A DNA stretch of 64,000 nt from Collinsella sp. An7 (GCF_002159335.1 NZ_NFHP01000002.1:124001-188000); one strand, 5' to 3'. Shown: positions 22,469 through 32,408, counted from the first letter of the stretch. A program made the numbers and translations. The notes: a model not told the origin generated them from the letters alone.

Positions 22469-25400
22469 GGCAAGCATCTCCATCGCCATATCCGGCTCCT
22501 ACAACGCCTCTGCGGTCGAGAGGGCCGAGAAGTCCCTAGACCGCCTCGCGGTGAAGACCGCAGCGGCAGAGGGCTCCATGTCCAAGAGCTGGGTCGAGGC
22601 AGGCTCCAAGGCCGCCGAGGCTGGCGGTCGCATCTACAGCGCCGGGCAGCAGGTCGCCGATGCGGGCGACGCCATGACCGCAGGGGTAACCATTCCACTC
22701 GCGGCCATCGGCGCGGCATCGGCCAAGACCGCCATAGACTTCGAGAGCAGCATGAGCCGCGTAGAGGGCGCGCTGAACGACCCCAAGGCGAACATGGAGG
22801 AGCTTCGACAGCTCGCGCTCGACATGGGCGCGGACACGGTGTTCAGCGCCTCCGAGGCCGGTGCCGCCATGGAGGAGCTTGCCAAGGGAGGCCTTACAGC
22901 TGCGGACATCAAGGGCGGTGCGCTCAAGACCACCATGGACTTGGCAGCCGCCGGAAGCCTTCAGCTCGCCGATGCTGCCAACGTGACCGTTCAGGCCATG
23001 GGCGCGTTCGGCCTCACCGCCGACGAGACCGGCGAGGCGGCCAACGCCCTAGCGGGTGCTGCCGCCGCATCCTCTGCGGACGTCTCAGACCTCACGCAGG
23101 GCCTATCTCAGGTGTCCGCTCAGGCCCACAGCGCCGGGTGGAGCATCCAAGACACCACCGCCGTGCTCGGTGCCTTCGCCGACGCCGGCATCCGTGGAAG
23201 CGACGCGGGCACGTCGCTCAAGACGATGCTTCAGCGCCTCGCGGCCCCCACGGACAAGTCCGCCGCCATGATGGAGAGCCTTGGCATCAACGTCCGCGAC
23301 GCGAACGGCAACATGCTTGACGCCGCCGGAGTCGCGGGCGAGCTTCAGGCCAAGCTGAGCGGCCTCGACTCCGCGACGCGCGATGCCGCGATCCAGACCA
23401 TCTTCGGCGCTGACGCGTCCCGTGCGGCCCTCGTGATGATGAACCAAGGCACCGAGGGCATACAGCGCTACACCGCCGCCACGAACGACCAGACGGCGGC
23501 CCAGCGCCTCGCCGACTCCCAGATGGGCGACACGCAGCGCAGCATCGAGGAGATGAACGGCGCAATCGAGACCGCCTCCATCCAAGTGGGCAGCGCCCTC
23601 GCACCGGCGGTGACCGACGCCGCAGAGGCCGTGGGCGGCGCTGCCGACGCCTTCAGTCAGATGGACGAGGGCACGCAGCAGACCGTCATCGGCTTCGGCC
23701 TCGTGGCGGCTGCGGCAGGCCCCGTGCTGTCCGTCACCGGTCGCATAACCAAGGGCGTAGGCTCCATGTTCACGGCGTTCGGCAGGGCCAAGCAGGACAT
23801 CGCGACCTATGCCGACGCGCTCACGACGACCAACGTCGCGTCACTCAAGGCTTATCAGGGCAACGACAAGCTGGCGAAGGCGCTCGAGCGCAACCCCGCC
23901 GCAAAGGCAGCCGGTGGCGTTCAGCAGTACATCGACGCGGTTACGGATTCGATTGTAAAGACACGCGATTACGAGCAGGCGGTCAAGAAGCTTACAACGG
24001 AGCAGCAGAAAGGCTCCAAGGCCAACGCCGACACCGTAGAAGCGCTTCAGAACGTTGTCGATGCTCGAAAGCAGGACATGGACGCGGCCAAGGGAACCGT
24101 CGAGGGATACAAGGCCTCGGCCACCGCAGCGCAGGCGAGCACCACCGCCGTGACCGCCCAGAGCGTGGCCATGAAGGCCGCATCCGTAGCGGCAACCGGC
24201 CTCAAGCTCGCGCTGGCGACCATCGCGCCGCTCGCGATCATCGCGGGAATCACCGCCTTGGTCGGCGTCTTCCAAGAGGCCAAGGAGCACGAGGACAACC
24301 TGAAGGCGGCAACGGAGGGCCTTACCGCAGCGACCGAGAAGGGCGTGAGCGCCTCGAACGCCGGGGCCGACGCCTTGGAGGGCTACGGGGCCTCCGCCGG
24401 TGTCGCAAAGGTTGACATTGACGAGATGCTTGAGTCCCAAGCCCAGCTCGCCCAGACGATCAGCGACACCAACACCAGCGCCTCGGCCCAGATGGCGCAG
24501 CTTCAGCAGGCCTACTCGACCATCCAGCAGTACGCCAACCACACCGACCTCGCCAACGACGCGCAGGCGCGGCTCCGCACCGCCGTCGATACGGTGAACG
24601 ACCTGTGCGGAACGCAGATACAGGTGACGGATGCGGCAAACGGCAAGCTTTCGGATGAGCAGGGCGCTATCGAGAACGTGACGCAGTCGCTCGGCGGCTA
24701 CATCGACCAGAAGATGCAGCAGATTCAGGTCGACGCGCAGCAGCAGAACCTCTCCGCGCTCTACCAGCAGCAGGCCGAGAACATCACAGCCCTTACGCAG
24801 GCGCAGCAGGAGTACAACAACGTATACGGCGACATGGACACCTTGGCGCAGAACTACTACAACACCATGGCTGCGCAAGGGGTTCCCATTACCATGGAGC
24901 AGGCGCGCGCAACCATAGAGGCAACCGCCGAGAACTCCAAGTACGGGCAGGCGGTTAAGGACGCGCAGGCGGCCCTCGACGCTACCAACACGTCGATCAA
25001 CAACGTCTCATCGTCCATGACGGCGCAGGCCGCCATAGCAGACGGAAACGCCTTCAGCATGCAGAACCTCGTGCTGTCCAGCTCCACGGTCTCGACAGCC
25101 ATGAATGCCGTGGGTGGCGACATCAACGACTTCGCCAACGACCTGAGCAACGCGGGCGTGTCCGTCGAGTCCTTCCGCAGCCTCAACGACCAGCAGCTCA
25201 CGCAGCTCGTCGCGTCGTGGGACGGCACCTCGCAGAGCATCATCACGACGCTCGACAACATGGGCGTCCAGATGGGCGACGCGGGCCTCAACGCCGCCAC
25301 CGCCTTGGCCAACGGCATGCAGAGCGGGACGGTCAACGTCGACACCGCCACGAGCATCCTGAAGGCCGCCGCAACGGGGGACTGGTCTAGCGTCTCGTCG

Positions 25401-26579
25401 CAGATGAGCAGCGCTGGAATCAGCCTACCGCAGAGCGTCGCCGACGGCATCACCGCCAACAGCTTCACGGCATCCGGCGCGACCAACACCATGCTCTCGA
25501 TGATCGCGCTTCAGCTAACGGGCGGTGACGTTCCCGCAGCCGCGCAGCTCCTCGGCCACGACATCGACCAAGGCCTTGCAGACGGCATCGCCAACGGGAC
25601 GCTCTCAGAGGAGCAGGCTGCGCTCCTCGGCGAGGACGTCATCAGCAAGGCCAAGGACACGCTGGAATCGCACTCGCCGTCTCAGGCTTTCTACCGCATC
25701 GGCTCCGACGTGGACGCTGGCCTCTCGAACGGCATCAGCGGCAACACGGACGGCCCGCTCAGCTCGATCGCGCAGCTCGGTCATCAGCTCATCGACCGAA
25801 TCAGCGGGCTTCCGGGGGACGCGCAGAGCACGGGCAGCAGAGCCTCAAGCGGCCTCTCGTCCGGCCTCGCGGCGGGAATCGGCGCGGTGTCCTCAAGCGC
25901 CCGCAGCCTCGCCAGGAGCGCCTCGTCCGGCGTCTCCGGCACGCCCTCAGACCTTTCGAGCAAGGGCCGCATCGCCTCAAGCAACTTCGCCAGCGGCATC
26001 GGCTCCGGCGTCGGCTCCACCCTCAGCAACGCGCGGAGCCTCGCCAGCGCCGCAAGCAACATGCAGAACGCGGGCAACTCCTACGGGTGGGGCAGCCACC
26101 TCGCGAGCAACTTCGCCAGCGGCATCCGCGCTGGTATCACGTGGGTCTCGAACGCCGCTTGGAGCATTGTCAGCGCCGCCAAGCGCGCCATGGGCTTCTC
26201 AGTCCCGGAGGAAGGCCCGTGGTCTGGCGCCGAGAAGGGAGGCGAGACCTCCGGCCTGCACCTCGCGCAGAACTTCGCGAGCGGCATGCTCAAGGGTGAG
26301 GGAACCGTCTCCGACGCCGCCAGAAGGCTCGCCAGCGCTTCCTACTTCGAGGCGAACAACGGCGGGTTCTCCTCCGGCGTGCGCACCGTCGGCTACGGAA
26401 CGGCGCAGCAGGACGGCGGAAGCGACGCCGAGGTTATGGCCATGCTGGGCGAGATGGTGAATCTTCTGCGCGAGATAGCATCCAAGGACACCAACGCCTA
26501 CATCGGCGTTGACGCGGTCTCCACCGCGCTCGCGCAGAGCAGCAGGATCACGGCACGAGGAAGGGGGTACGCCGTATGA
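22461..26579 (+). CDS. Tail tape measure protein
   Basis: 1372 residues, the longest gene of the prophage. It opens with a helical segment, then the phage tape-measure domain (MSRVEGALNDPKANMEELRQ; LGAFADAGIRGSDAGTSLKT; TIFGADASRAALVMMNQGTE). Hydrophobic helices lie near residues 565-600. A Ser/Ala-rich C-terminal part has FASGI-type repeats (ASSNFASGIGSGVGS, HLASNFASGIRAG, HLAQNFASGMLKGEG) and SPSQAFYRIGSDVDAGLSNG. Its length sets tail length; by the usual 0.15 nm per residue the tail is about 200 nm. Confidence 0.95.
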   Translation: MGKASISIAISGSYNASAVERAEKSLDRLAVKTAAAEGSMSKSWVEAGSKAAEAGGRIYSAGQQVADAGDAMTAGVTIPLAAIGAASAKTAIDFESSMSRVEGALNDPKANMEELRQLALDMGADTVFSASEAGAAMEELAKGGLTAADIKGGALKTTMDLAAAGSLQLADAANVTVQAMGAFGLTADETGEAANALAGAAAASSADVSDLTQGLSQVSAQAHSAGWSIQDTTAVLGAFADAGIRGSDAGTSLKTMLQRLAAPTDKSAAMMESLGINVRDANGNMLDAAGVAGELQAKLSGLDSATRDAAIQTIFGADASRAALVMMNQGTEGIQRYTAATNDQTAAQRLADSQMGDTQRSIEEMNGAIETASIQVGSALAPAVTDAAEAVGGAADAFSQMDEGTQQTVIGFGLVAAAAGPVLSVTGRITKGVGSMFTAFGRAKQDIATYADALTTTNVASLKAYQGNDKLAKALERNPAAKAAGGVQQYIDAVTDSIVKTRDYEQAVKKLTTEQQKGSKANADTVEALQNVVDARKQDMDAAKGTVEGYKASATAAQASTTAVTAQSVAMKAASVAATGLKLALATIAPLAIIAGITALVGVFQEAKEHEDNLKAATEGLTAATEKGVSASNAGADALEGYGASAGVAKVDIDEMLESQAQLAQTISDTNTSASAQMAQLQQAYSTIQQYANHTDLANDAQARLRTAVDTVNDLCGTQIQVTDAANGKLSDEQGAIENVTQSLGGYIDQKMQQIQVDAQQQNLSALYQQQAENITALTQAQQEYNNVYGDMDTLAQNYYNTMAAQGVPITMEQARATIEATAENSKYGQAVKDAQAALDATNTSINNVSSSMTAQAAIADGNAFSMQNLVLSSSTVSTAMNAVGGDINDFANDLSNAGVSVESFRSLNDQQLTQLVASWDGTSQSIITTLDNMGVQMGDAGLNAATALANGMQSGTVNVDTATSILKAAATGDWSSVSSQMSSAGISLPQSVADGITANSFTASGATNTMLSMIALQLTGGDVPAAAQLLGHDIDQGLADGIANGTLSEEQAALLGEDVISKAKDTLESHSPSQAFYRIGSDVDAGLSNGISGNTDGPLSSIAQLGHQLIDRISGLPGDAQSTGSRASSGLSSGLAAGIGAVSSSARSLARSASSGVSGTPSDLSSKGRIASSNFASGIGSGVGSTLSNARSLASAASNMQNAGNSYGWGSHLASNFASGIRAGITWVSNAAWSIVSAAKRAMGFSVPEEGPWSGAEKGGETSGLHLAQNFASGMLKGEGTVSDAARRLASASYFEANNGGFSSGVRTVGYGTAQQDGGSDAEVMAMLGEMVNLLREIASKDTNAYIGVDAVSTALAQSSRITARGRGYAV

Positions 26580-27292
26580 GCTTCGACCAGAGGATACAGT
26601 TCGACGGCCACGACCTCTCACCGTACATGCTCGTGACCGACATCAAGCGGCAGGTGGTGCCCAAGCGCCGCATCACGCAGACGCAGGTTCCCGGCATGGA
26701 CGGCGCGCTCGTCTCCTCCGTGGAGCTTGACGCCATCGAGGTCACCGTGAGCGGCTGCATCACCCGCCGCCTCATGAGCGAGGTAACCGAGGCGCGCAAG
26801 GCACTCTCGGCGTGCCTGATGTCCGCCGACCCCGCTCCGCTGGTTCTGCCAGATGACCCAACGACCTACCTCATGGCGCTCTACGAGGGCGGGGCGGAGC
26901 TGAGCAAGCCCGCCTACATCCCCGACGTGGAGCTTGTGTTCCTCTGCGCAGACCCGGTGGCCTACGGGCAACGTCGCAGCGTCGAGGTGAGCGGAACCAA
27001 GCGCGTGCGGGTCGGCGGGAGCTATCCGGCGCGCCCCGTCGTGACCGTAAAGCCTCCCAAGGGCAGCCAGTGGCAGATAACCAACGTAGGAACTGGGGAG
27101 TACGTGCGCGTGCTCGCGAGCTTCACCGGCTCACAGACCTTGGTGCTCGACATGGGGCTTGAGCGCTGCACCGTCAACGGCACGGATCACGCCGTGGACA
27201 TCACGAGCGACTTCTTTTCCATCGCGGGCGATGCGTCGCTCATGGTGTCGGGCGGCACCGCAACCGTCGAGTGGGACGAGAGGTGGCTGTGA
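26576..27292 (+). CDS. Distal tail protein (Dit-like)
   Basis: 238 residues. IQFDGHDLSPYMLVTDIKRQ, VPGMDGALVSSVELDAIEVT and ARKALSACLMSADPAPLVLP fit the N-terminal ring-forming domain of siphovirus Dit proteins. The C-terminal half is a beta galectin-like domain. Dit forms the hub at the tail end and holds the tail-tip protein encoded next. It overlaps the tape measure by 4 bases. Confidence 0.83.
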   Translation: MSFDQRIQFDGHDLSPYMLVTDIKRQVVPKRRITQTQVPGMDGALVSSVELDAIEVTVSGCITRRLMSEVTEARKALSACLMSADPAPLVLPDDPTTYLMALYEGGAELSKPAYIPDVELVFLCADPVAYGQRRSVEVSGTKRVRVGGSYPARPVVTVKPPKGSQWQITNVGTGEYVRVLASFTGSQTLVLDMGLERCTVNGTDHAVDITSDFFSIAGDASLMVSGGTATVEWDERWL

Positions 27293-30200
27293 TGCGCGTA
27301 GACGTTTACAGCCGGCACGACGCATACGTCGGCACCATAGGGGCGCGCCAGCTGCTCAACTTCGTGTGGACGGACTGCCTCAACGGCGAGGACACCGTGG
27401 ACATCACCACGACCTTTCCGCTCAAGGAGGGGTACCGCCTCGTATGGCAAGACCTCAACGGCGTGCCGCACGAGCACGTGTGCCAAGACCCGCAGGGCGC
27501 GAGCGCCGCAGGGCTTCCCATCTACAGCGACACCGCGCTCAACTCAATCTGCGAGCTTTTCGGCGACTACATCGAGGACAAGCGTCCCTACGGCTACAGC
27601 TTCCAGCGCGCCCTCGAGGTGTGCCTTGAGCCTACCCGCTGGGAGGTCGGGACGGTAGACCAGCCGGGTACCGTTTCCGACGGCCTCACCTTCTACCACA
27701 CCGACTGCCGCTCCGCCCTCAACAGCATCCTAGAGTGCGGCGGCGAGCTTGAGACCTCAATCACCGTCGGTGCGAGCGGCGTCACGGGCCGTCGCGTCTC
27801 CATCCTCAAGCACCGTGGGGAGGCGAACGGTCACCGCCGCTTCAGCTACGGCAAGGACATCAACAGCATCACGCGCACCGAGCACTGGGGAGCCATCACA
27901 GCGTGCTACGGCTACGGCAAGGGCGTCGAGACGGACGCGGGCGGCTACGGGCGCAAGCTCACCTTCGGCGAGATCAACAACGGCAAGGACTACGTTGAGG
28001 ACGCCGAAGCCCTCAAGCTGTACGGACGCCCCGACGGCAAGGGCGGACTCAAGCACGTGTTCGGAAAGTACGAGAACTCGAGCTGCGAGGACGCGCAGCA
28101 GCTCAAGGACGAGACGCAGGACTACCTAGGCCAGCACAAGACGCCCGGCGTCACCTACGAGGCGGACGTGGTTGACCTCGTGGCCATGGGCCGCCCGTGG
28201 GAGGGCGTTGGCGTCGGCGATGACACGCAGATGGTAGATAGCAGCTTCGAGCCCACGCTTCGGTGCCAAGGGCGCGTTACCAAGCTGGTCATCGACATCC
28301 TAGCCAAGACGCAGAAGGTGACGCTCGGCAACGTGACCGAGAGCATCGCCGACATCTTGCAGCAGCAACAGCAGCAGATAACGCACTTGCAGAACCAGTC
28401 GGGCAGCTGGGACGCCGTTGCGGGAACCACGCCAGCATTCCTGCAACAGCTCATAGATTCGCTGAACGAGCAGTTCAACCTCAACGGCATGAGCTACATG
28501 CACGTGAGCTTCGAGAACGGCTTCATATTCTCGAGTGTTCCGCTTGACGAGGACGGCAGGCCGACCGCAACGGGCGGCACGGCCATGCAGCTGTGCTCGC
28601 TTGGATTCCGCATCGCTGCGGGAACCAAGGCCGACGGCTCCTACGACTGGCGCACGTTCGGTACGGGTAACGGCTTCGTAGCCGACTGGATCACGACCGG
28701 AACGCTCATGGCCAACCTCATCAAGGCGGGCCGCATGGTCGTGGGTGACCCTAACGACCCCGTTTTCATGGTCGACTTCGATTCCGGCGACGTGGCCATA
28801 TCCGCCACCGCCTCCGTTGGAAGCAGCACGGCGGGCGAGATAGTCATATCCGCCGACGTTCAGTACGGCCTTTCGGATTCCGCCACCGCACAGCCCACGT
28901 CATGGACTACCACGGCCCTCTGGCAGAAGGGAAAGCACCTCTGGACGCGCGTGAAGATGACGCTCGCGGACGGCTCGGTGCAGTACACGACCCCGCGCCG
29001 CATCACCAACGACAAGGGCATAGGCGCTTCCGAGGTCGTTGAGCAGTACTACCTCTCCACGAGCCAGACCACACAGACGGGCGGCCAGTGGCAGAACTCG
29101 CAGCCGAAATGGGTCAAGGGACGCTACTACTGGACGCGCTCAAGGATAACGTGGTCTGACGGAACAATAACCTTCACGGAGCCGGTTCTTGCGAGCGCCC
29201 TTACCAGCGGCAACCAGTCGACCGACGATCTGGACACCAAGCTCGACAAGGAGGAGGTGTTCAACCGCCTGACGGACAACGGGGCGGTGCAGGGCCTCTA
29301 CATGAAGGACGGCAAGCTGTACCTCAACGGAGAGTACATCAAGACCGGCACCATCAAGGTTGAGAAGAACGGGAAGACCGTCTTCAGCGCCGACATCGAC
29401 ACTGGCGACGTGACGATCTCCGCCCTTGCGAACCTCGCGGGTTCTCAGGCCGGTTCCGTCGTGGTGTCAACCGATGTGCAATACGGTCTTTCGGGCAGCG
29501 CGACCACCGAGCCGACGAGCTGGACGAGCACCGCGCTCTGGTCTCAGGGGAAGCACCTTTGGACGCGCGTAAAAATGACGCTCGCCGACGGAACTACCGA
29601 GTACACACAGGCAAGGCGCATAGCGAACGACGGCGGCATAGGAGCTAAGGAGGTAGTGGAGCAATACTACCTGAGCACCAGCAGCACCACGCAAGCGGGC
29701 GGCTCTTGGTCAACCACGCAGCAGACGTGGGTGGCCGGTCGCTACTACTGGACGCGCAGCCGCATCACGTGGTCTGACGGGACGGTTACCTACACCGACC
29801 CCGTTCTCGCGCGGGCGCTCACGAGCGGCAACCAGAGCACGAACGACCTAGACAACTCGCTAACGCAGCTCGATGTGTTCAATCGACTGACTAATAACGG
29901 GCAGACGCAGGGTGTTTACCTCAGCAACGGGAAGCTCTATATCAACGGAGACTACATCAAGAGCGGTGTCGTGGACGCCGCTCTCGTAAAGGCGGGAATC
30001 CTGACCGACAAGAGCGGCAAGAACTCCTGGGATCTGGAGAGCGGTGACCTATCTGTCACTAACGGCACGGTCAAGATTGCCGGGTCTTGGAACACGGTAG
30101 AAATCAGCCCAGAAAACGGTCTGATGATTACTGACGAATACGGAGACGTCGTGTTCAGGGTTGAGAGGGACTCAAAGGACACTTCCAACATAGAAGTCAT

Positions 30201-30492
30201 GCGAATCAAGTTCGGTGAAAACGTCCTCGCAACGCTGAGCGCAAACACAAATCAGGACTGCACCCTCTACATGGATGTCTATGATGCGAAAAGCGTTCCC
30301 GACGCGAATCTCTCCGCAAGTCTTCAGCTGTCTCCAAAGAGCATAGAGATGACGAGCAACAGAAGAGTTTCCGTCGGAGCAACGAGATCGGTATTCGGGA
30401 TTCGCATCACCGATGCCGGAATCCAGTACCTCAACTCAAGCTATGGGCGATGGGTCGGGTTGGAGGAGTACGTGAAAGACAGGAACCAATAG
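27292..30492 (+). CDS. Tail-tip protein (Tal / prophage tail endopeptidase-like) with tandem repeats
   Basis: ATG 27292 overlaps the Dit stop. 1066 residues. The first about 370 match phage tail-associated lysin-like hub domains (VYSRHDAYVGTIGARQLLNF; HTDCRSALNSILECGGELET; ITRTEHWGAITACYGYGKGV). A short coiled coil (ILQQQQQQITHLQNQ) leads to two tandem about 200-residue copies containing VQYGLSDSATAQPTSW, YYWTRSRITWSDGT and LTSGNQSTDDLD. The end is beta-rich and has lower GC. Repeats probably form elongated fibres that reach the cell wall. No catalytic residues are obvious. Confidence 0.8.
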   Translation: MRVDVYSRHDAYVGTIGARQLLNFVWTDCLNGEDTVDITTTFPLKEGYRLVWQDLNGVPHEHVCQDPQGASAAGLPIYSDTALNSICELFGDYIEDKRPYGYSFQRALEVCLEPTRWEVGTVDQPGTVSDGLTFYHTDCRSALNSILECGGELETSITVGASGVTGRRVSILKHRGEANGHRRFSYGKDINSITRTEHWGAITACYGYGKGVETDAGGYGRKLTFGEINNGKDYVEDAEALKLYGRPDGKGGLKHVFGKYENSSCEDAQQLKDETQDYLGQHKTPGVTYEADVVDLVAMGRPWEGVGVGDDTQMVDSSFEPTLRCQGRVTKLVIDILAKTQKVTLGNVTESIADILQQQQQQITHLQNQSGSWDAVAGTTPAFLQQLIDSLNEQFNLNGMSYMHVSFENGFIFSSVPLDEDGRPTATGGTAMQLCSLGFRIAAGTKADGSYDWRTFGTGNGFVADWITTGTLMANLIKAGRMVVGDPNDPVFMVDFDSGDVAISATASVGSSTAGEIVISADVQYGLSDSATAQPTSWTTTALWQKGKHLWTRVKMTLADGSVQYTTPRRITNDKGIGASEVVEQYYLSTSQTTQTGGQWQNSQPKWVKGRYYWTRSRITWSDGTITFTEPVLASALTSGNQSTDDLDTKLDKEEVFNRLTDNGAVQGLYMKDGKLYLNGEYIKTGTIKVEKNGKTVFSADIDTGDVTISALANLAGSQAGSVVVSTDVQYGLSGSATTEPTSWTSTALWSQGKHLWTRVKMTLADGTTEYTQARRIANDGGIGAKEVVEQYYLSTSSTTQAGGSWSTTQQTWVAGRYYWTRSRITWSDGTVTYTDPVLARALTSGNQSTNDLDNSLTQLDVFNRLTNNGQTQGVYLSNGKLYINGDYIKSGVVDAALVKAGILTDKSGKNSWDLESGDLSVTNGTVKIAGSWNTVEISPENGLMITDEYGDVVFRVERDSKDTSNIEVMRIKFGENVLATLSANTNQDCTLYMDVYDAKSVPDANLSASLQLSPKSIEMTSNRRVSVGATRSVFGIRITDAGIQYLNSSYGRWVGLEEYVKDRNQ
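28770..29985 (+). repeat. Two tandem about 600-bp repeats in the tail-tip gene
   Basis: The copies span about 28770-29387 and 29388-29985. Matching points such as GGCGACGTG at 28786 and 29404 are 618 bases apart. Protein identity is high (ALW-QGKHLWTRVKMTLADG and GIGA-EVVEQYYLSTS in both). Confidence 0.75.
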
Positions 30493-30520
30493 CACGATAT
30501 GAATTGATGGGGGGCCTTTG

Positions 30521-31414
30521 ATGTCCGTAGAGCACAACATAGTCCTAGAAGTCAACAAGAGCACGTCGCTCGTGCCGCCGCGCGTCGTGGTGCGCGAGGG
30601 CGACGTGGCCACGCAGACCATCAGCGCCCAGCTCATGAACGACGGCGAGAAATACACGCCCAGCGGCCTGACGGCGCGCCTCGACATCCTCAAGGCCGAC
30701 GGGACGTGGGCGCGCTGCACGGCGTCCATCTCCGGCAGCATCGTGAAGTGCACGCTCCCGTCTCAGGCGGTCTCGTCACCCGGCTTGGCGAGGCTCGCGC
30801 ACTTCGTGCTCTACAGCGGAACGTCGAAGGCGGAATCCACCGAGGGCTTCGAGCTGAGAATCCTGCCCGCCGTGGACACGTCCGACCCCGAGGCTGCCGC
30901 AGAGTACTACGATGACATGCTCACCAAGCTCTACGAGAAGTGGGAAGCCTACGAGAAGAAGGCCGAGAGCCAAGAGTCCGCGCGCGTAAGCGCAGAGAAC
31001 GCCCGCAAGAGCAACGAGTCGGCGCGCCAGAAGGCCGAGGAGACCCGCGAGAGCCAAGAGGAAGCGAGGGCCACCGCCGAGGAGAACCGCGTGACGGAGT
31101 TCAACTCGCTCAAGAGCCAATCTCAAGCCGCCACGAACGCGGCGAACGGTGCGGCCACAAACGCCAACAACGCGGCGACCTACGCCCGCAACGTCGCGGA
31201 CAACCTGCAATCGAGCGTCGTGGGGGACGAGGACGTGGCCGAGATGCGCGCCCAGATCGACAAGCTCGGTTCGATGCTCGCCGACTCCACAGGCGGGTTC
31301 TTCTACATGGACGGCACGGTGTACTGCCCAAGCTCCAAGGCGTCCGTATCCGGCAGCACCGTAACCTTCGGCTCGACCTGCACGGCGAGCGGCACGACCA
31401 TAACCCTCGAGTAG
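30521..31414 (+). CDS. BppU-like upper baseplate protein
   Basis: 297 residues from ATG 30521; GGGGGG-rich site upstream. The N-terminal domain (NIVLEVNKSTSLVPPRVVVR; TISAQLMNDGEKYTPSGLTA) is like BppU/DUF2479 proteins, which link receptor-binding parts to the tail hub. Residues 140-220 form a long coiled coil rich in ESARQKAEETRESQEEARAT. The C-terminus is a small beta domain. It precedes the variable receptor-binding target, so it likely carries it. Confidence 0.78.
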   Translation: MSVEHNIVLEVNKSTSLVPPRVVVREGDVATQTISAQLMNDGEKYTPSGLTARLDILKADGTWARCTASISGSIVKCTLPSQAVSSPGLARLAHFVLYSGTSKAESTEGFELRILPAVDTSDPEAAAEYYDDMLTKLYEKWEAYEKKAESQESARVSAENARKSNESARQKAEETRESQEEARATAEENRVTEFNSLKSQSQAATNAANGAATNANNAATYARNVADNLQSSVVGDEDVAEMRAQIDKLGSMLADSTGGFFYMDGTVYCPSSKASVSGSTVTFGSTCTASGTTITLE

Positions 31415-31426
31415 AAAGGCAAGTAA

Positions 31427-32302
31427 ATGGCAGACGCGAAGACCCTCAACGTCAACGGAACCAACTACAGCATCATCGACCAGACGGCGCGAAATTCCGC
31501 AACGCTGGCATCGACCAACGCCGAGTACGACCGTCAGGAGTTCAACGGCATCTATGCGGGCCGCAACCTCAACTCGCTGTTCTCCGGTCAGTCCGACCTC
31601 TACGCCTACCTCGGCGGGCTGTGTGACTCTGGCTTCGGCAACCTGCGCATCGGCGACTACTTCACCGTGCCCGTCGAGAGCAACAACCTCACGGCGCGCA
31701 TCGCGGGCATGGACACCTACCTCAACGCCATGGACACGCAGCTCACCCAGCATCATCTCGTGTGCCTGTTCGATCCCATCGCCATTACCGACACGGACTG
31801 GCAGACGACAGACGGGCAGTACCTCTACTGGGGAGACACCGAGAGCAATCAGGGCACGGCGGAGGAGAAGCACCCGTACCTCAACAGCAACCTGCACAAG
31901 TGGGAGACCGAGTGGCTTTTCCCGAAGCTCCCGCAGGCGCTCCGCAACCGCATCATCGACCGCCGGTGCCTGCTTGAGGAGCGCTACAGCGCGAGCGGCA
32001 ACGTCGAGGAGTCCACGGGCTGGTCTTGGGCCAACCTCGGCAAGGTTTGGTCGCTCAACGAGATGGAGGTGTACGGCGCGCCCGTATGGGGTACGCATGG
32101 CTACTCCGTCGGAGAGAGCTGCCAGCTGCCCATCTTCCGCCAGACCAAAGACCGCGTGAAAGTTCGCGTCCCTTGGTGGCTTCGCTCCGTCGTGGGTGGT
32201 TCGGCGTCCGACGTCTGCTGTTGCGCCAGCGGCGGCAACGCCAACGGCACCTCCCCTCGCAACACGTGGGTGCGGCCCCGCCCCGGCTTCCTCCTCAGCT
32301 GA
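31427..32302 (+). CDS. DGR target protein: tail receptor-binding protein with variable C-type-lectin-like end
   Basis: 291 residues. The C-terminal domain (ESCQLPIFRQTKDRVKVRVP, then WWLRSV, NTWVRPRPGF) is a CLec-fold variable domain of the formylglycine-enzyme type used by diversity-generating retroelements. The variable repeat covers residues 246-289. Compared with the template, six codons differ: 249, 262, 265, 267, 268 and 269, each at an AAC, AAT or TAT codon of the template. The N-terminal segment (VNGTNYSIIDQTARNSAT) is a trimerising fibre stem. The protein most likely contacts the host surface and changes specificity. Confidence 0.92.
   Translation: MADAKTLNVNGTNYSIIDQTARNSATLASTNAEYDRQEFNGIYAGRNLNSLFSGQSDLYAYLGGLCDSGFGNLRIGDYFTVPVESNNLTARIAGMDTYLNAMDTQLTQHHLVCLFDPIAITDTDWQTTDGQYLYWGDTESNQGTAEEKHPYLNSNLHKWETEWLFPKLPQALRNRIIDRRCLLEERYSASGNVEESTGWSWANLGKVWSLNEMEVYGAPVWGTHGYSVGESCQLPIFRQTKDRVKVRVPWWLRSVVGGSASDVCCCASGGNANGTSPRNTWVRPRPGFLLS
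32163..32291 (+). repeat. DGR variable repeat (VR)
   Basis: 129 bases matching the template at 32923-33051 (offset 760). Nine differences, at 32171, 32172, 32210, 32220, 32225, 32226, 32229, 32231 and 32232, all at template adenines. The last 59 bases, GC-rich, are identical and would serve as the homing initiation site. Confidence 0.95.
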
Positions 32303-32315
32303 TTCATTCAGCTGA
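32295..32315 (+). promoter_or_regulatory. Hairpin/cruciform just after VR
   Basis: TCAGCTGA at 32295-32302 and again at 32308-32315 form an 8-bp inverted repeat with a 5-nt loop, beginning 4 bases past VR and spanning the target's stop codon. Similar structures with 7-10 bp stems next to VR are needed for DGR target recognition in Bordetella phage BPP-1. Confidence 0.75.
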
Positions 32316-32332
32316 ACCACGGCTATACTTAC

Positions 32333-32366
32333 GGCGACCGCCTTGCGCGGTCGCCCTTTGCTTTTG
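32333..32366 (+). terminator. Rho-independent terminator after the DGR target gene
   Basis: GGCGACCGC (32333-32341) and GCGGTCGCC (32347-32355), 9-bp stem, 5-nt loop, followed by CTTTGCTTTTG. It would end the late structural transcript before avd. Confidence 0.85.
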
Positions 32367-32375
32367 TTCTTATAT

Positions 32376-32398
32376 GCCCGCGAAGCGGGCCGAATTTT
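32376..32398 (+). terminator. Second hairpin with T tract before avd
   Basis: GCCCGC (32376-32381), GAA loop, GCGGGC (32385-32390), then CGAATTTTT. It may be a back-up terminator or a leader structure of avd, whose ribosome site GGGGGCG follows. Confidence 0.6.
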
Positions 32399-32408
32399 TG
32401 GGGGCGAA

